Assembly (NCBI RefSeq): GCF_900114325.1 | Contig: NZ_FOSR01000010.1 | Coordinates: forward strand, 1 to 64,000 | Direction: 5' to 3' | Length of the DNA: 64,000 nt | Source: Rhodanobacter glycinis | GTDB taxonomy: Bacteria; Pseudomonadota; Gammaproteobacteria; Xanthomonadales; Rhodanobacteraceae | Program-made: the position numbers and the translations under genes | Notes under the pieces: model-generated | The model's input: only the letters and a program-made list of their open reading frames with translations | Told to the model about the DNA's origin: nothing | Database searches by the model: none | Shown: positions 16,816 to 26,350 of the stretch, piece after piece | How positions within the stretch are numbered: position 1 is the stretch's first letter | Layout: each line of letters starts with the position of its first letter

Positions 16816-18069
16816 ATGGATATTGCCAACCCCATGCTGAAAATCCGCAAACGCCGCCGCCTGCAGTGGAGCGTGGCCGGCGGTGCGCTCGCGCTCGCCG
16901 CGCTGGTTGTGCTGGTGTTGCGGCTTGGCCCTGCGTTGCCCACCGCTGATCGCGGCAGCCTGTGGGTCGACACGGTGCAACAGGGCGACATGCTGCGCGA
17001 AGTGCGCGCCACCGGCACCCTGGTGCCGCGCGAAATTCGCTGGCTGGCGGCGGCCACGCCGGCCACGGTGGAGAAGATCCTGGTCTGGCCGGGCACGCCG
17101 GTGCAGCCCGATACCGTGCTGATGCGCCTGTCCGACCCCACCGTGGAAGACGCGTTGAGCAACGCCCAGGCGCAGGTGGCTGCGGCCGAGGCCGACGTGG
17201 CCGCCAAGCGGGCCCAGATGCAGTCGCAATACCTCGACCAGCGCTCGGCGCTGGCGCAGGCGCAATCGGATTACGCCTCGGCCAAGGTCAAGGCCGACGC
17301 CGACGCCAAGGCGGAAAAGATGCAGTTGATCCCGCGCGTGCAGTTCGAGCAGGGCCAGATCGCCTTGAAGCAGTTGCAGCAGCGCGAACAGATCGAACAG
17401 CAGCGCGTGGCCGCGTTCGGCGGCAACATGCGGGCGCAGATGGCAGCGGTGCAGGCCGCATTGCAGCAGCAACGCAGCAACTTGCAACTGCGCCAGCGCC
17501 AGGCCGACGCCTTGCAGGTGAAGGCCGGCATCGCCGGCGTGCTGGAGGAAGTGGCAGTGCAGGAAGGCGCACAGGTCGCGGCCGGCACCAACCTCGCGCG
17601 GGTGGCGCGTCCGGACGTGCTGATCGCGCGCCTGCAGGTGCCCGAGGTGCAGGCCAAGGACGTGGTGATGGGCATGCCGGTAAGCGTGGATACCCACAAC
17701 GGCCTGGTCGACGGCAAGGTCGAGCGCATCGACCCCGCCGTGCGCAACGGCAGCGTGCAGGTGGATGTCACGCTCACCGGCAAACTGCCGCCCGGTGCAC
17801 GCCCGGATCTTTCCGTCGATGGCCGCATCCGCATCGCCCTGCTGCACGACGTGCTGTCGGTGGGGCGCCCGGCGTTGGCCAAGGCCGACAGCGACCTCAG
17901 CCTGTTCCGCCTCGATGCCGGCAGCGATACCGCCACCCGCGTGCCGGTGCGCATCGGCGCCGCCTCGGTCGACCGCGTGCAGATCCTGCATGGATTGAAA
18001 GCCGGCGATCAGGTGATCCTGTCCGACACCAGCCAGTGGGACAAATACGACCGCATACGAGTGAAATGA
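16816..18069 (+). CDS. HlyD/MacA-family efflux periplasmic adaptor
   Basis: Membrane-fusion protein of an ABC efflux pump, 417 aa. A basic N-terminus (RKRRRLQ) precedes one transmembrane anchor (about residues 20-38). A beta-barrel/lipoyl part follows (ATGTLVPREIRWLAAATPATVEKILV), then a long Gln/Ala-rich coiled-coil hairpin (about residues 110-235), the second lipoyl half (KAGIAGVLEEVAVQEGAQV) and a C-terminal barrel. The start at MDIANPMLK is chosen because related adaptors begin at this point; in-frame upstream starts exist. First gene of a six-gene unit with the ATPase and three permeases. A TolC-like channel is not encoded nearby, so a distant one is probably recruited. Confidence 0.88.
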   Translation: MDIANPMLKIRKRRRLQWSVAGGALALAALVVLVLRLGPALPTADRGSLWVDTVQQGDMLREVRATGTLVPREIRWLAAATPATVEKILVWPGTPVQPDTVLMRLSDPTVEDALSNAQAQVAAAEADVAAKRAQMQSQYLDQRSALAQAQSDYASAKVKADADAKAEKMQLIPRVQFEQGQIALKQLQQREQIEQQRVAAFGGNMRAQMAAVQAALQQQRSNLQLRQRQADALQVKAGIAGVLEEVAVQEGAQVAAGTNLARVARPDVLIARLQVPEVQAKDVVMGMPVSVDTHNGLVDGKVERIDPAVRNGSVQVDVTLTGKLPPGARPDLSVDGRIRIALLHDVLSVGRPALAKADSDLSLFRLDAGSDTATRVPVRIGAASVDRVQILHGLKAGDQVILSDTSQWDKYDRIRVK

Positions 18070-18081
18070 CACCTGCCTGAA

Positions 18082-18194
18082 CCCCTCTCTCTTTGGGAGA
18101 GGGGCAGGGGTGAGGGTACGGGCGAAGCGAAACGCGCCGCGGTACCCGAACCCTCATCCGGCCCTCCGGGCCACCTTCTCCCGGAGGGAGAAGG
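18082..18194. repeat. composite intergenic hairpin repeat inside the efflux operon
   Basis: Three nested inverted repeats fill the gap between the adaptor and ATPase genes: CCCCTCTC / GAGAGGGG (18082-18104), TGAGGGT / ACCCTCA (18111-18156), and CCTTCTCCC gga GGGAGAAGG (18174-18194). This matches the CCCTCTCCC-type repeat scattered in Xanthomonadaceae genomes. In the transcript it could form stable hairpins that reduce or stabilise downstream message. Confidence 0.6.
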
Positions 18195-18223
18195 AAACCG
18201 ACGAACAACGAGTGGACCATCTC

Positions 18224-18988
18224 ATGACCGACACCGCTTCCGTCATCGCCCTTCACGACATCCGCAAAGTCTTCCAGACCGACGAAGTGGAAACCCATGC
18301 GCTCAGCGACGTGCATCTGGACGTGCGTCGTGGCGAGTACGTTTCCATCTCCGGTCCGTCCGGTTGCGGCAAGACCACCTTGCTGTCGATCCTCGGCCTG
18401 CTCGACACCGCCAGCAGCGGCAGTTACACGCTGAACGGCCACGATGTCGCCGGGCTCAACGCGGCACAGCGCGCACGCATCCGCAACGCCGAGATCGGTT
18501 TCATCTTCCAGGCGTTCAACCTGATCGGTGACTTGAGCGTGCAGGAAAACGTGGAGCTGCCGCTCACCTATCGTGGCGGCATCGACGCCGGCGAGCGCCG
18601 TGCACGCGTGCAGGAAGCGCTGGAGCGCGTGGGCATGGCGCACCGCATGCGGCATTACCCGGCGCAGCTTTCCGGTGGCCAGCAACAGCGCGTGGCGGTG
18701 GCGCGCGCGCTGGTCGGCAAGCCGGCGATCCTGCTTGCCGACGAGCCCACCGGCAACCTCGACTCACGCAACGGCGAAGCGGTGATGGCCCTGCTCGCCG
18801 AACTGCACCAGGGCGGCGCCACCATTTGCATGGTCACCCACGATGCGCGTTACGCCGAACTGGCCCAGCGCAAGATCCGCCTGTTCGATGGCCGCGTAGT
18901 CGACGAAGACACCTTCGACCGCCTGCGCCGCGAAGACGAGCAGCGGCTCGATGCGCTGATCGGCCAGCACGTGGAAGTCGACGCATGA
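18224..18988 (+). CDS. ABC transporter ATP-binding protein (MacB/LolD type)
   Basis: Cytoplasmic ATPase of the efflux system, 254 aa. Seen: Walker [10 protein letters not shown] (about residues 45-53), the Q-loop in [10 protein letters not shown], the ABC signature [15 protein letters not shown], Walker [15 protein letters not shown], and the switch His in MVTHD. Members of this group power mechanotransmission pumps (MacB, LolCDE-like) through FtsX-type permeases rather than conventional importers. The ATG at 18224 precedes the conserved start. It overlaps the first permease gene by 4 bases (ATGA), implying translational coupling. Confidence 0.93.
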   Translation: MTDTASVIALHDIRKVFQTDEVETHALSDVHLDVRRGEYVSISGPSGCGKTTLLSILGLLDTASSGSYTLNGHDVAGLNAAQRARIRNAEIGFIFQAFNLIGDLSVQENVELPLTYRGGIDAGERRARVQEALERVGMAHRMRHYPAQLSGGQQQRVAVARALVGKPAILLADEPTGNLDSRNGEAVMALLAELHQGGATICMVTHDARYAELAQRKIRLFDGRVVDEDTFDRLRREDEQRLDALIGQHVEVDA

Positions 18989-21432
18989 ATATCTGGCTCG
19001 CCGAGATCTGGCGGGCCTGGCGCGCCAGCCTGCGCCGGCCCGGCTTTCTGCTGTTGGCGACCGGGGTATTGGCGCTCGGCATCGGTGCCAGCGTGGCGGT
19101 GTTCGCGTTGATCGAAGGAACCTTGCTGAAGCCGTTGCCATATCCGCACGCGCAGCAATTGGTGGCCGTGGGCATGATGACTGACGATGGTGCCGGGACA
19201 TCCCCTGAGCTGCATCAGCACCTGGTCGGCATGCAGGGCGTCGAGTCCATCGGCATCGTGACGTCGCTGGCGCCGTCCAACGTGATGATCGGCGGGCGCC
19301 CGATGCAGGTCCCGACCATGTTGGTCGATCACGACTTGCTGCCTACGCTTGGTGTCCACCTGGCATTCGGGCGCAATTTCAGTGCGGCCGAGGATCAGCC
19401 CAACGGGCCGCCGGTGGTCATGCTTGGCTACGCGTTCTGGAAAAACCATTACGGCGGCAACCCCCAGATACTGGGTCAGAGCCTTGTAATCGAAGGCAAG
19501 CCACACACCATCATTGGCGTGTTGCCGGCGGGCTTCGGCCTGCTGGGCCGGATATTCGATCTGACGGGCCAGATAGACGTAGTGCTGCCTGCCGCACTGC
19601 CAGCGAACAGCCACGACGACGGCACCAACTACATGAGCGTGGCGCGCCTGGCGCCTGGCGTCGGCATCGCCGCGGTATCGGCGCAGGTCAATGCGCGTGC
19701 GCGGGCGTTGTATGCCTCCCAATCCATGCCCACGTCGCAGAAAAATTGGCTGGCGCAGCAGCATTTCACGGCGATCAGCCTGCAAAGCCAGATGCATGTC
19801 GTAGCGCGCGGCATCCTGCTGCTGTTCCAGGCCAGTGCCTTGCTGGTACTGCTGATCGCGTTGGTCAATCTGGGCAACCTGATGCTGCTGCGTTCGCTGG
19901 CTCGCGGGCATGATGGTGCCGTGCGCAGAGCCTTGGGTGCTTCGCTGTGGCGGCAAGTGTTACCGGCGTTGGCGGATGCCCTGCTGATTGGTGTGTGCGC
20001 CTCCCTTGTCGGGGTGCTGCTGGCTTGGGCGTCGCTGGACGTGTTGCGCCATGCCGTTTCCGCCGAATTGGTCGATTTGAACGCAGCGGTGCTGGACGGA
20101 CGCACCATGTTGCTGGCGCTGATGGTTGGCGTGACGGCCGCACTGGTCGCCGCCGGACTGGGTGTATGGCGCAGTCGCAGGATGGGCGACATGGATCATC
20201 TGCGGGAGGGCGGACGTAGCGGCTTCGGGCGTACGGACCAACGACTGGGGCGTGTGCTGGTGGTCACCCAGGTCGCGTTGGCGACCGCGTTGCTGGTCGT
20301 TGCGGGCCTGTTTCTGCATGCACTGTATGACGCCGCGCATGCCCAACTCGGGTTCTCCGACCAGCGCATCCTGACCATGGAACTGGCACCGGTGAAGTCC
20401 AGCTACCCGGATGCCGCCAGCGTGCAGCAACTGGCGCAACAGGTGTTGGATCAACTGCGTGGGCAGTCGGGTGTGGAGGCTGCAGTGGCCAGCACCAACC
20501 TGCCGGTGGGGCAACAATTGAATCTCCCCATGCATGTTCCGGGCGGTGAACCGTTCAACGCGCAATTTCGCGCCATCAGCCCGGGTTTCTTCCCGGCATT
20601 TGGCATTGCACTGCGCGAGGGCCGCCCCTTTGATCAGGGCGACGTGCGCGGCGGTGAGGCGGTGGCCATCATCAACCGTGAGCTTGCCGATCACGTCTAT
20701 GGCGGGCACGCCTTGGGCAAGATCATCGACGTCTATCAAGGCCCCGAGGGTGTCGAGGCGCGCATCGTGGGCGTGGTGGCAAACACCAGTCAGTACGGAC
20801 CACTCGGGCCGCAGCCACCCATCGTGTATCTGCCGCTGGCGCAGACGCCGGACAAGCTGATTCAAGTGGTTCGTTCGTTCGAGCCGATGCGTTTCGCGAT
20901 CCGCGTGCATGGCGATCCGCTGGCGTATCGCGATGTCATGCGCGAGGCCGTGGCGCGCGTGGCGCCAACGCAGCCGATCGCCAACATGCGTACATTGGCC
21001 TCGATTGTCGAAAGCACCACGGCTGACGCGCGGCTGGACCTGCTCTTGATCGGTGTGTTCGCCGTGCTGGCGCTGGTACTGGCCAGTGCCGGCCTGTACG
21101 CGGTGATGGCGGTGTCGGTGGCCGCGCGCGAGCGCGAAATCGGCGTGCGCATGGCGCTCGGTTCCTCGGCATCGAGGTTGCTGGCCTGGGTGCTGCGTGG
21201 TGGCGTGATCCAGATCGGCATCGGGCTGGTCATCGGCGTGGTGCTGACTCTGGTCGCCGCACGTTCACTGCGCAAGCTGATGTTCGACACCCTGGGTACT
21301 GACAGTGCATTCGACCCCTGGACGCTGCTGGCCGTGGCGGTCTTGTTGCTCGTGGCCGGCGTATTGGCCTGCCTGCTGCCAGCACTGCGCGCAGCGCGGG
21401 TGGCGCCGATGCGCGCCTTGCGCGGGGAGTAG
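18985..21432 (+). CDS. MacB/FtsX-family ABC permease 1
   Basis: Large permease of 815 aa with the duplicated layout of the ADOP/MacB group: TM1 (about residues 21-43), a periplasmic MacB_PCD domain, an FtsX triple-helix block (about 280-410), a fifth TM near 430, a second periplasmic domain, and a final FtsX block (about 680-810) with REREIGVRMALGSS, the typical FtsX coupling helix. The first 43 residues differ from those of permease 2 at only three positions, so the two arose by tandem duplication. Probably exports an amphipathic or peptide substrate with the adaptor and ATPase; the cargo is unknown. Confidence 0.9.
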   Translation: MNIWLAEIWRAWRASLRRPGFLLLATGVLALGIGASVAVFALIEGTLLKPLPYPHAQQLVAVGMMTDDGAGTSPELHQHLVGMQGVESIGIVTSLAPSNVMIGGRPMQVPTMLVDHDLLPTLGVHLAFGRNFSAAEDQPNGPPVVMLGYAFWKNHYGGNPQILGQSLVIEGKPHTIIGVLPAGFGLLGRIFDLTGQIDVVLPAALPANSHDDGTNYMSVARLAPGVGIAAVSAQVNARARALYASQSMPTSQKNWLAQQHFTAISLQSQMHVVARGILLLFQASALLVLLIALVNLGNLMLLRSLARGHDGAVRRALGASLWRQVLPALADALLIGVCASLVGVLLAWASLDVLRHAVSAELVDLNAAVLDGRTMLLALMVGVTAALVAAGLGVWRSRRMGDMDHLREGGRSGFGRTDQRLGRVLVVTQVALATALLVVAGLFLHALYDAAHAQLGFSDQRILTMELAPVKSSYPDAASVQQLAQQVLDQLRGQSGVEAAVASTNLPVGQQLNLPMHVPGGEPFNAQFRAISPGFFPAFGIALREGRPFDQGDVRGGEAVAIINRELADHVYGGHALGKIIDVYQGPEGVEARIVGVVANTSQYGPLGPQPPIVYLPLAQTPDKLIQVVRSFEPMRFAIRVHGDPLAYRDVMREAVARVAPTQPIANMRTLASIVESTTADARLDLLLIGVFAVLALVLASAGLYAVMAVSVAAREREIGVRMALGSSASRLLAWVLRGGVIQIGIGLVIGVVLTLVAARSLRKLMFDTLGTDSAFDPWTLLAVAVLLLVAGVLACLLPALRAARVAPMRALRGE

Positions 21433-21435
21433 ACG

Positions 21436-23886
21436 ATGACCATCTGGCTTACCGAAATCTGGCGCGCCTGGCGTGCGAGTCTGCGCCGCCCCGGCTTCCT
21501 GCTGCTGGCCAGCGGCGTATTGGCGCTGGGTATCGGCGCGAGCGTGGCGGTGTTTGCGTTGATCCAGAACACCTTGTGGCGGCCGCTGCCGCTGCCGCAG
21601 GCATCGCGTGTGGCGGTCATCGGTCAGCTGGGCGACAGTGGCAAGCTGAGCGCGGGTGGTATCTCGCTGCACGAGTACCAGTATCTGGGCAAGCTTGATG
21701 GCGTGGCTGCATTGGGGCTGGTGCATTTTGGCCTGAAGGCGAACATTGCCGGGGACGGTGTGCCGACGCAGGCCCCGGCGATCCATATGGATCGCGGCTC
21801 GCTGTCCGCGCTGGGCTTGCGGCCGGTGTTGGGGCGCAATTTTTCTGCAGCGGAAGATGCGCCGAACGGCCCGAAGGTGGCCATCATCGGTTACGGACTG
21901 TGGCAGCGAGCGTACGGCGGTGATGTGCATGTGATCGGCCGCAGTGTGCGCATCGAGGGCGTGCCGCACACCATCGTCGGTGTGCTTCCGAAAGCCTTCA
22001 ACACCGTACTGGGCCCGGGCGACGTGGTGCTGCCGATGGCCCTTCCGGTGCATAGTCGCAACTACGGCCACAGCGGCACCATCGCAATCGCGCGGTTGGC
22101 GCCAGGTGTCAGCATCGCCTCGGTGTCGGCACAGGCCGACGCGCATGAGCGCACCATGTATCGCGACATGGGCATGGGCGGCAACTGGAAGAAACCGCGC
22201 TTCGGCGCGGAATCTCTCGCCGCGGCATTTCAGCAGGATGCGCGGCCGGTGTTGCTGCTGTTTCTGGCTTGTGCCGTGCTGGTGTTGCTGGTTGCACTGG
22301 TCAACCTGGTCAACTTGATGCTGTTGCGCGCGCTGGCGCGCAATCACGATGCGGCGGTACGCAGTGCGCTTGGTGCGCCGTGGCTGCGATTGATGTTGCC
22401 GGCCCTTGGCGAAGGCTTGCTGGTGGGGGTGGGTGGCGCGTTGTTGGGGATGGTGCTGGCAACGGTCGGGCTGGCCTTGTTGCAGGGTTTCATTCCCTCC
22501 GTGTGGTTGTGGGGTGGCCAATTGCACGTTGGCATGATGGCCTGGTTGCTGGCTTTCGTCGTGGGCTTGCTGAGTGCCTTGCTGGCCGCGGTGTCCGCCT
22601 TGTGGCGCAGCCGCAGCATCCACGCGGTGAGTGAGCTGCGCGAAGGCGGTCGCAGCGGCATGGGCGTGCGCAGCGGGCGCTTCAGTCGGGCACTGGTGGT
22701 GGTGCAGGTGGCGATGGCTACGCTGGTGCTGTGCGCCGCAGGTGTGTTTGCGCATGCGCTCTATGCGGCTTCGCAACAGCCATTGGGTTACGCCGACAGC
22801 AACGTACTGACTTTCGAGCTGACGCCAGTGCAGACCGACTATCCGGACCCCGCATCCGTGCTGTCACTGTCACGCCGACTGGTGCGGCGATTGCGTGTCA
22901 TTCCGGGCGTGGCCACGTCGGCGGTCACGACCGCCTTGCCCACCAGCGACGGCATGTATGGGTCCTACAACAACGGCATGTACCTGCCGGATGGCAGCCA
23001 CTTCGTGGCGCAGTTGGATGGCATCGGGCCGGACTTCTTCACCCTGTTCGACATGCCGGTGCATGCGGGGCGAAATTTCACCCGCGACGACGTGCGTGGC
23101 GGTACGCCGGTGGCCATCGTCAGCCAGGGGCTGGCCGACAAGTATTATGGCGGACAGGCGCTGGGGCGGACGGTACGGGTGGGGATGGACAATCATCCGG
23201 ACGTACTGGCACGCATCGTCGGGGTGGTGGGCGACACTTGGCAACGCGGGCCACTGCATCCGAAGCAACCGGTGGTTTACCTGCCGCTGGCGCAGATGCC
23301 GGAGTCGGTGTTGGCCATTCTTCGCGAATTCGAAGCGTTGCGCTTTGTCGTGCGTGGCCATGGCAACCCAAGCGATTGGCGTGCCGACGTGCGCAAGGCC
23401 GTTGCCGAGGTGGCGCCGAATCAGCCGATTGCCGAGCTGCGCACGATGCGCAGCATCGTCGAAAGCACCACCGCTGACGTGCGTTTGAACCTGCGATTGA
23501 TCGGCATTTTCGCGGCACTCGCGCTGATGCTGGCCGCCGCCGGTCTGTACGCGGTGATGGCGGTAGCGGTGGCAGCGCGCGAGCGCGAGTTCGGGGTGCG
23601 ACTGGCGCTGGGTGCGGCGCCGGCGCGCTTGCTGCGACTGGTGCTGCGCGGTGGCTTGCTGCAAGTCGCACTGGGTTTGGCGATCGGCGTGGCGGCGACC
23701 CTGGGCGTGTCACATGCCTTGTCCGCTGTGCTGATGGGATTGCTCGGCCGCGCAAATGCGTTCGATCCGGCCGTGGCGCTTGGCGTGGGTGTCGTGCTTG
23801 TTTTGGCCGGCTTGCTGGCGTGCCTGATACCGGCGACGCGTGCCGGCCGCGTGCAACCGATGGATGCACTTCGAGGGGAAGGATGA
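21436..23886 (+). CDS. MacB/FtsX-family ABC permease 2
   Basis: Second large permease, 816 aa, starting 3 bases after permease 1 ends. It has the same order of TM1, periplasmic domain, FtsX block, TM5, second periplasmic domain and FtsX block as its neighbour, and near-identity in the N-terminal 43 residues, while the periplasmic domains diverge. The C-terminal REREFGVRLALGAAPAR is the conserved cytoplasmic loop of FtsX permeases. Retention of two full copies suggests either a heteromeric pump or substrate partition. It overlaps permease 3 by 4 bases. Confidence 0.9.
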   Translation: MTIWLTEIWRAWRASLRRPGFLLLASGVLALGIGASVAVFALIQNTLWRPLPLPQASRVAVIGQLGDSGKLSAGGISLHEYQYLGKLDGVAALGLVHFGLKANIAGDGVPTQAPAIHMDRGSLSALGLRPVLGRNFSAAEDAPNGPKVAIIGYGLWQRAYGGDVHVIGRSVRIEGVPHTIVGVLPKAFNTVLGPGDVVLPMALPVHSRNYGHSGTIAIARLAPGVSIASVSAQADAHERTMYRDMGMGGNWKKPRFGAESLAAAFQQDARPVLLLFLACAVLVLLVALVNLVNLMLLRALARNHDAAVRSALGAPWLRLMLPALGEGLLVGVGGALLGMVLATVGLALLQGFIPSVWLWGGQLHVGMMAWLLAFVVGLLSALLAAVSALWRSRSIHAVSELREGGRSGMGVRSGRFSRALVVVQVAMATLVLCAAGVFAHALYAASQQPLGYADSNVLTFELTPVQTDYPDPASVLSLSRRLVRRLRVIPGVATSAVTTALPTSDGMYGSYNNGMYLPDGSHFVAQLDGIGPDFFTLFDMPVHAGRNFTRDDVRGGTPVAIVSQGLADKYYGGQALGRTVRVGMDNHPDVLARIVGVVGDTWQRGPLHPKQPVVYLPLAQMPESVLAILREFEALRFVVRGHGNPSDWRADVRKAVAEVAPNQPIAELRTMRSIVESTTADVRLNLRLIGIFAALALMLAAAGLYAVMAVAVAAREREFGVRLALGAAPARLLRLVLRGGLLQVALGLAIGVAATLGVSHALSAVLMGLLGRANAFDPAVALGVGVVLVLAGLLACLIPATRAGRVQPMDALRGEG

Positions 23887-26294
23887 TGATCGTGCGCGAA
23901 TTTCGCCAGGCATGGCGGCGGTTGCTCAGGCGGCCGGGGTATGCGTTGCTGTCGGTGGGCGTGCTGGGAGTGGGACTGGGCGTACTGCTGTTCCTGTTCG
24001 AGATGATCAACGACGTGATCCTGCAGCCGTTGCCGTTTCCGCAGGCCAGCAGAGTGGTGGCGGTGGGCGAGCCCACCCCCAACGGCATCAGTGAGATGGA
24101 CAGTGACCAGTATCTGCAATTGCGCGGCAAGCTGCGCAGCATGGATCTGATGGGTGCGTATGGGAACGCCAGCATCAACCTCGATGGTGGTGCTGGTGCG
24201 ACGCACTACGTGGGTAGCACGCTGACTGCCTCGATGATGAAGCTGCTGGGGGTCAAGCCGCTGTTGGGTCGCGGTTTCACGCCTGCCGACGACGCGCCCG
24301 ATGCACCCCGTGTGCTGCTGCTGGATGAAGCTTTGTGGCGACATGCGTTCGCGGCGGACCCGCACATCATTGGCCGGGCGGTGCGGGTGAATGGCAAGTG
24401 GGCCACGGTGGTCGGCGTATTGCCTTCGGGCTTCATATTTCCGAGTGGTGATACGGAAGCCTGGATGCCGTTGCGCCTTCAGCCAGGCGAGCACGAATAC
24501 ATCGCCGTGGTCGCCCGCCTGGCCCCTTCGGTACAACTGGATCAGGCGCGGGCGGAGCTGAATGCGTGGGCTGGCCGACTACAACGCACGTTACCACCGG
24601 GGCAGCACGCGGAACGGTTGACGGTCTACCCCTTGTCGGTGAGTTTTGCGCCGCTGGATTTGCGCCGGTGGCTATGGCTGATGTTCGGTGCCGGCGCGGT
24701 GGTGATGCTGTTGGCGTGCATCAATGTGGCCAATCTGCAATTGGTTCAGACGCTGCAGCGGCGACACGAATTGGCCCTGCGCAGCGCGCTGGGCGGCAGT
24801 CGTGCGCGGCTGGTGTTCGGTGCCCTGGCCGAGAGCGTTTTGCTGGGTGCGGGGGCGTTGGCGGTGGCCCTGCCGATTACGCATGGATGTAGTTTCTGGA
24901 TGCGTGTGACCTGGATGGCCAGTCACCCGGACTCGGTGCCTTTCGCGCACGGCATCGATGGCTGGGTGCTGGTGTTCGGTGCCGCGGTGGCCATGCTCAG
25001 TACTTCGTTGGCAGGGGGTATTCTCGCCTGGCGCGCGTCGCGGCCGGATCTGCAGGATGCCTTGCGCGATGGCAGCAAGGGTTCCGTCGGCGGCTTCGCA
25101 CGCGTGGCGAAGATCATGGTGGTGGCCGAAGTCGCGCTTACCGTCGTGCTGTTGGTGGGGGCGGGTACCTTCGTGCGTGCGCTGGATACCTTGCTGGCGC
25201 AGCCGGCGGTGGGTACGTCGCATGCCGCGCAAGTACTGACGGCCAAGGTGGCGCTGCCGCCGCAACTGTATCGGGACGACGCGCAGCGCATCCGCTTTTT
25301 CGACAGCGTGGTCGAGCGCTTGCGGCAGAATCCGGACGTGGTCGACGCCACTGCTTCGGACACCGTGCCCAGCGCCATCCTCGGCAGCCACGAAGACGTT
25401 TCGCTGCCAGGCCAGCCGCAGCCTGCGGACGGTTGGCTGCGACCGCAGATGGGTATCGTTGATCCGCATTTTCTCGACACCTACGGCGTGCGCTTGCTCG
25501 AAGGCCGCTTTATCGATGCGCGCGATACGGCCGGCAGTGCGCCGGTGATTGTCATCGACGCGAAGATGGCCGCCACCCTGTGGCCGCACGAGGATGCACT
25601 CAATCGCAGGCTGGTGCTGTATCCCGGCAATCCATGGGCGAAGACGGTGACCGTGGTGGGCGTGATCGAGGCCTTGCAGCTCGACAGCATGGTGGAGAGA
25701 TCGCGACCCGGCTTGCTGATGCCGCTCGATCAGGCGGCCACCATGTCACCCTTGCATGCCGTCGGGCTGGCCGTGCGTACTCGCGCCGATGCGGCGATTT
25801 TTGCATCACAGCTGACCGAGGCGGTGCATGGTGTCGATCCGCAAGCGGCCACCTATGCGGTATACAGCCAGGCCAAGGACATGGCGCTGGCGCGCGTGGG
25901 GTTGGTCGTGCTGACCGGCGTATTCAGCGGGCTTGGCCTGGTGGCGTTGCTGCTGGCGGCGGCCGGGCTATATGGCGTACTGGCGTTTTCGGTGGCACAA
26001 CGCACGCGCGAGATCGGCATTCGTCGTGCGATCGGTGCAGGTCATGCGGCCATCGTGCGTTCGGTAGCGCGACAACTGGCGTGGCAACTTGGTCTCGGGC
26101 TGACCATCGGTTTTGCGCTGGCGGTGCCGTGGTCGAACCTGCTGTCCGACCCGAACCTGCGCACACAGGCACACGACCCCATGGTGTTCGTGCCGGTGTT
26201 GTTGCTGGTGATCGGAGTCTCCGCGACTGCGGCGCTGGTGCCGCTGCTGCGCGCGTTGCGGGTCGATCCTGCGGTGGCGCTGCGTTACGAATAA
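23883..26294 (+). CDS. MacB/FtsX-family ABC permease 3
   Basis: Third consecutive permease, 803 aa, with the same eight-helix, two-periplasmic-domain layout but only distantly similar to the first two. It starts MMIVREFRQAWRRLLRRPG instead of the IWLxEIWRAWRASLRRPG shared by those copies, and its C-terminal loop reads TREIGIRRAIGAGHA. It is translationally coupled to permease 2 through an ATGA overlap. Three permeases for one ATPase is unusual for a homodimeric MacB-type pump. The next gene begins 56 bases later. Confidence 0.9.
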   Translation: MMIVREFRQAWRRLLRRPGYALLSVGVLGVGLGVLLFLFEMINDVILQPLPFPQASRVVAVGEPTPNGISEMDSDQYLQLRGKLRSMDLMGAYGNASINLDGGAGATHYVGSTLTASMMKLLGVKPLLGRGFTPADDAPDAPRVLLLDEALWRHAFAADPHIIGRAVRVNGKWATVVGVLPSGFIFPSGDTEAWMPLRLQPGEHEYIAVVARLAPSVQLDQARAELNAWAGRLQRTLPPGQHAERLTVYPLSVSFAPLDLRRWLWLMFGAGAVVMLLACINVANLQLVQTLQRRHELALRSALGGSRARLVFGALAESVLLGAGALAVALPITHGCSFWMRVTWMASHPDSVPFAHGIDGWVLVFGAAVAMLSTSLAGGILAWRASRPDLQDALRDGSKGSVGGFARVAKIMVVAEVALTVVLLVGAGTFVRALDTLLAQPAVGTSHAAQVLTAKVALPPQLYRDDAQRIRFFDSVVERLRQNPDVVDATASDTVPSAILGSHEDVSLPGQPQPADGWLRPQMGIVDPHFLDTYGVRLLEGRFIDARDTAGSAPVIVIDAKMAATLWPHEDALNRRLVLYPGNPWAKTVTVVGVIEALQLDSMVERSRPGLLMPLDQAATMSPLHAVGLAVRTRADAAIFASQLTEAVHGVDPQAATYAVYSQAKDMALARVGLVVLTGVFSGLGLVALLLAAAGLYGVLAFSVAQRTREIGIRRAIGAGHAAIVRSVARQLAWQLGLGLTIGFALAVPWSNLLSDPNLRTQAHDPMVFVPVLLLVIGVSATAALVPLLRALRVDPAVALRYE

Positions 26295-26350
26295 GCCGCA
26301 CGAACAAGCCGTCGATTCCATTTCTGTCTTCCCACCGCAAGGAGTTCGCT

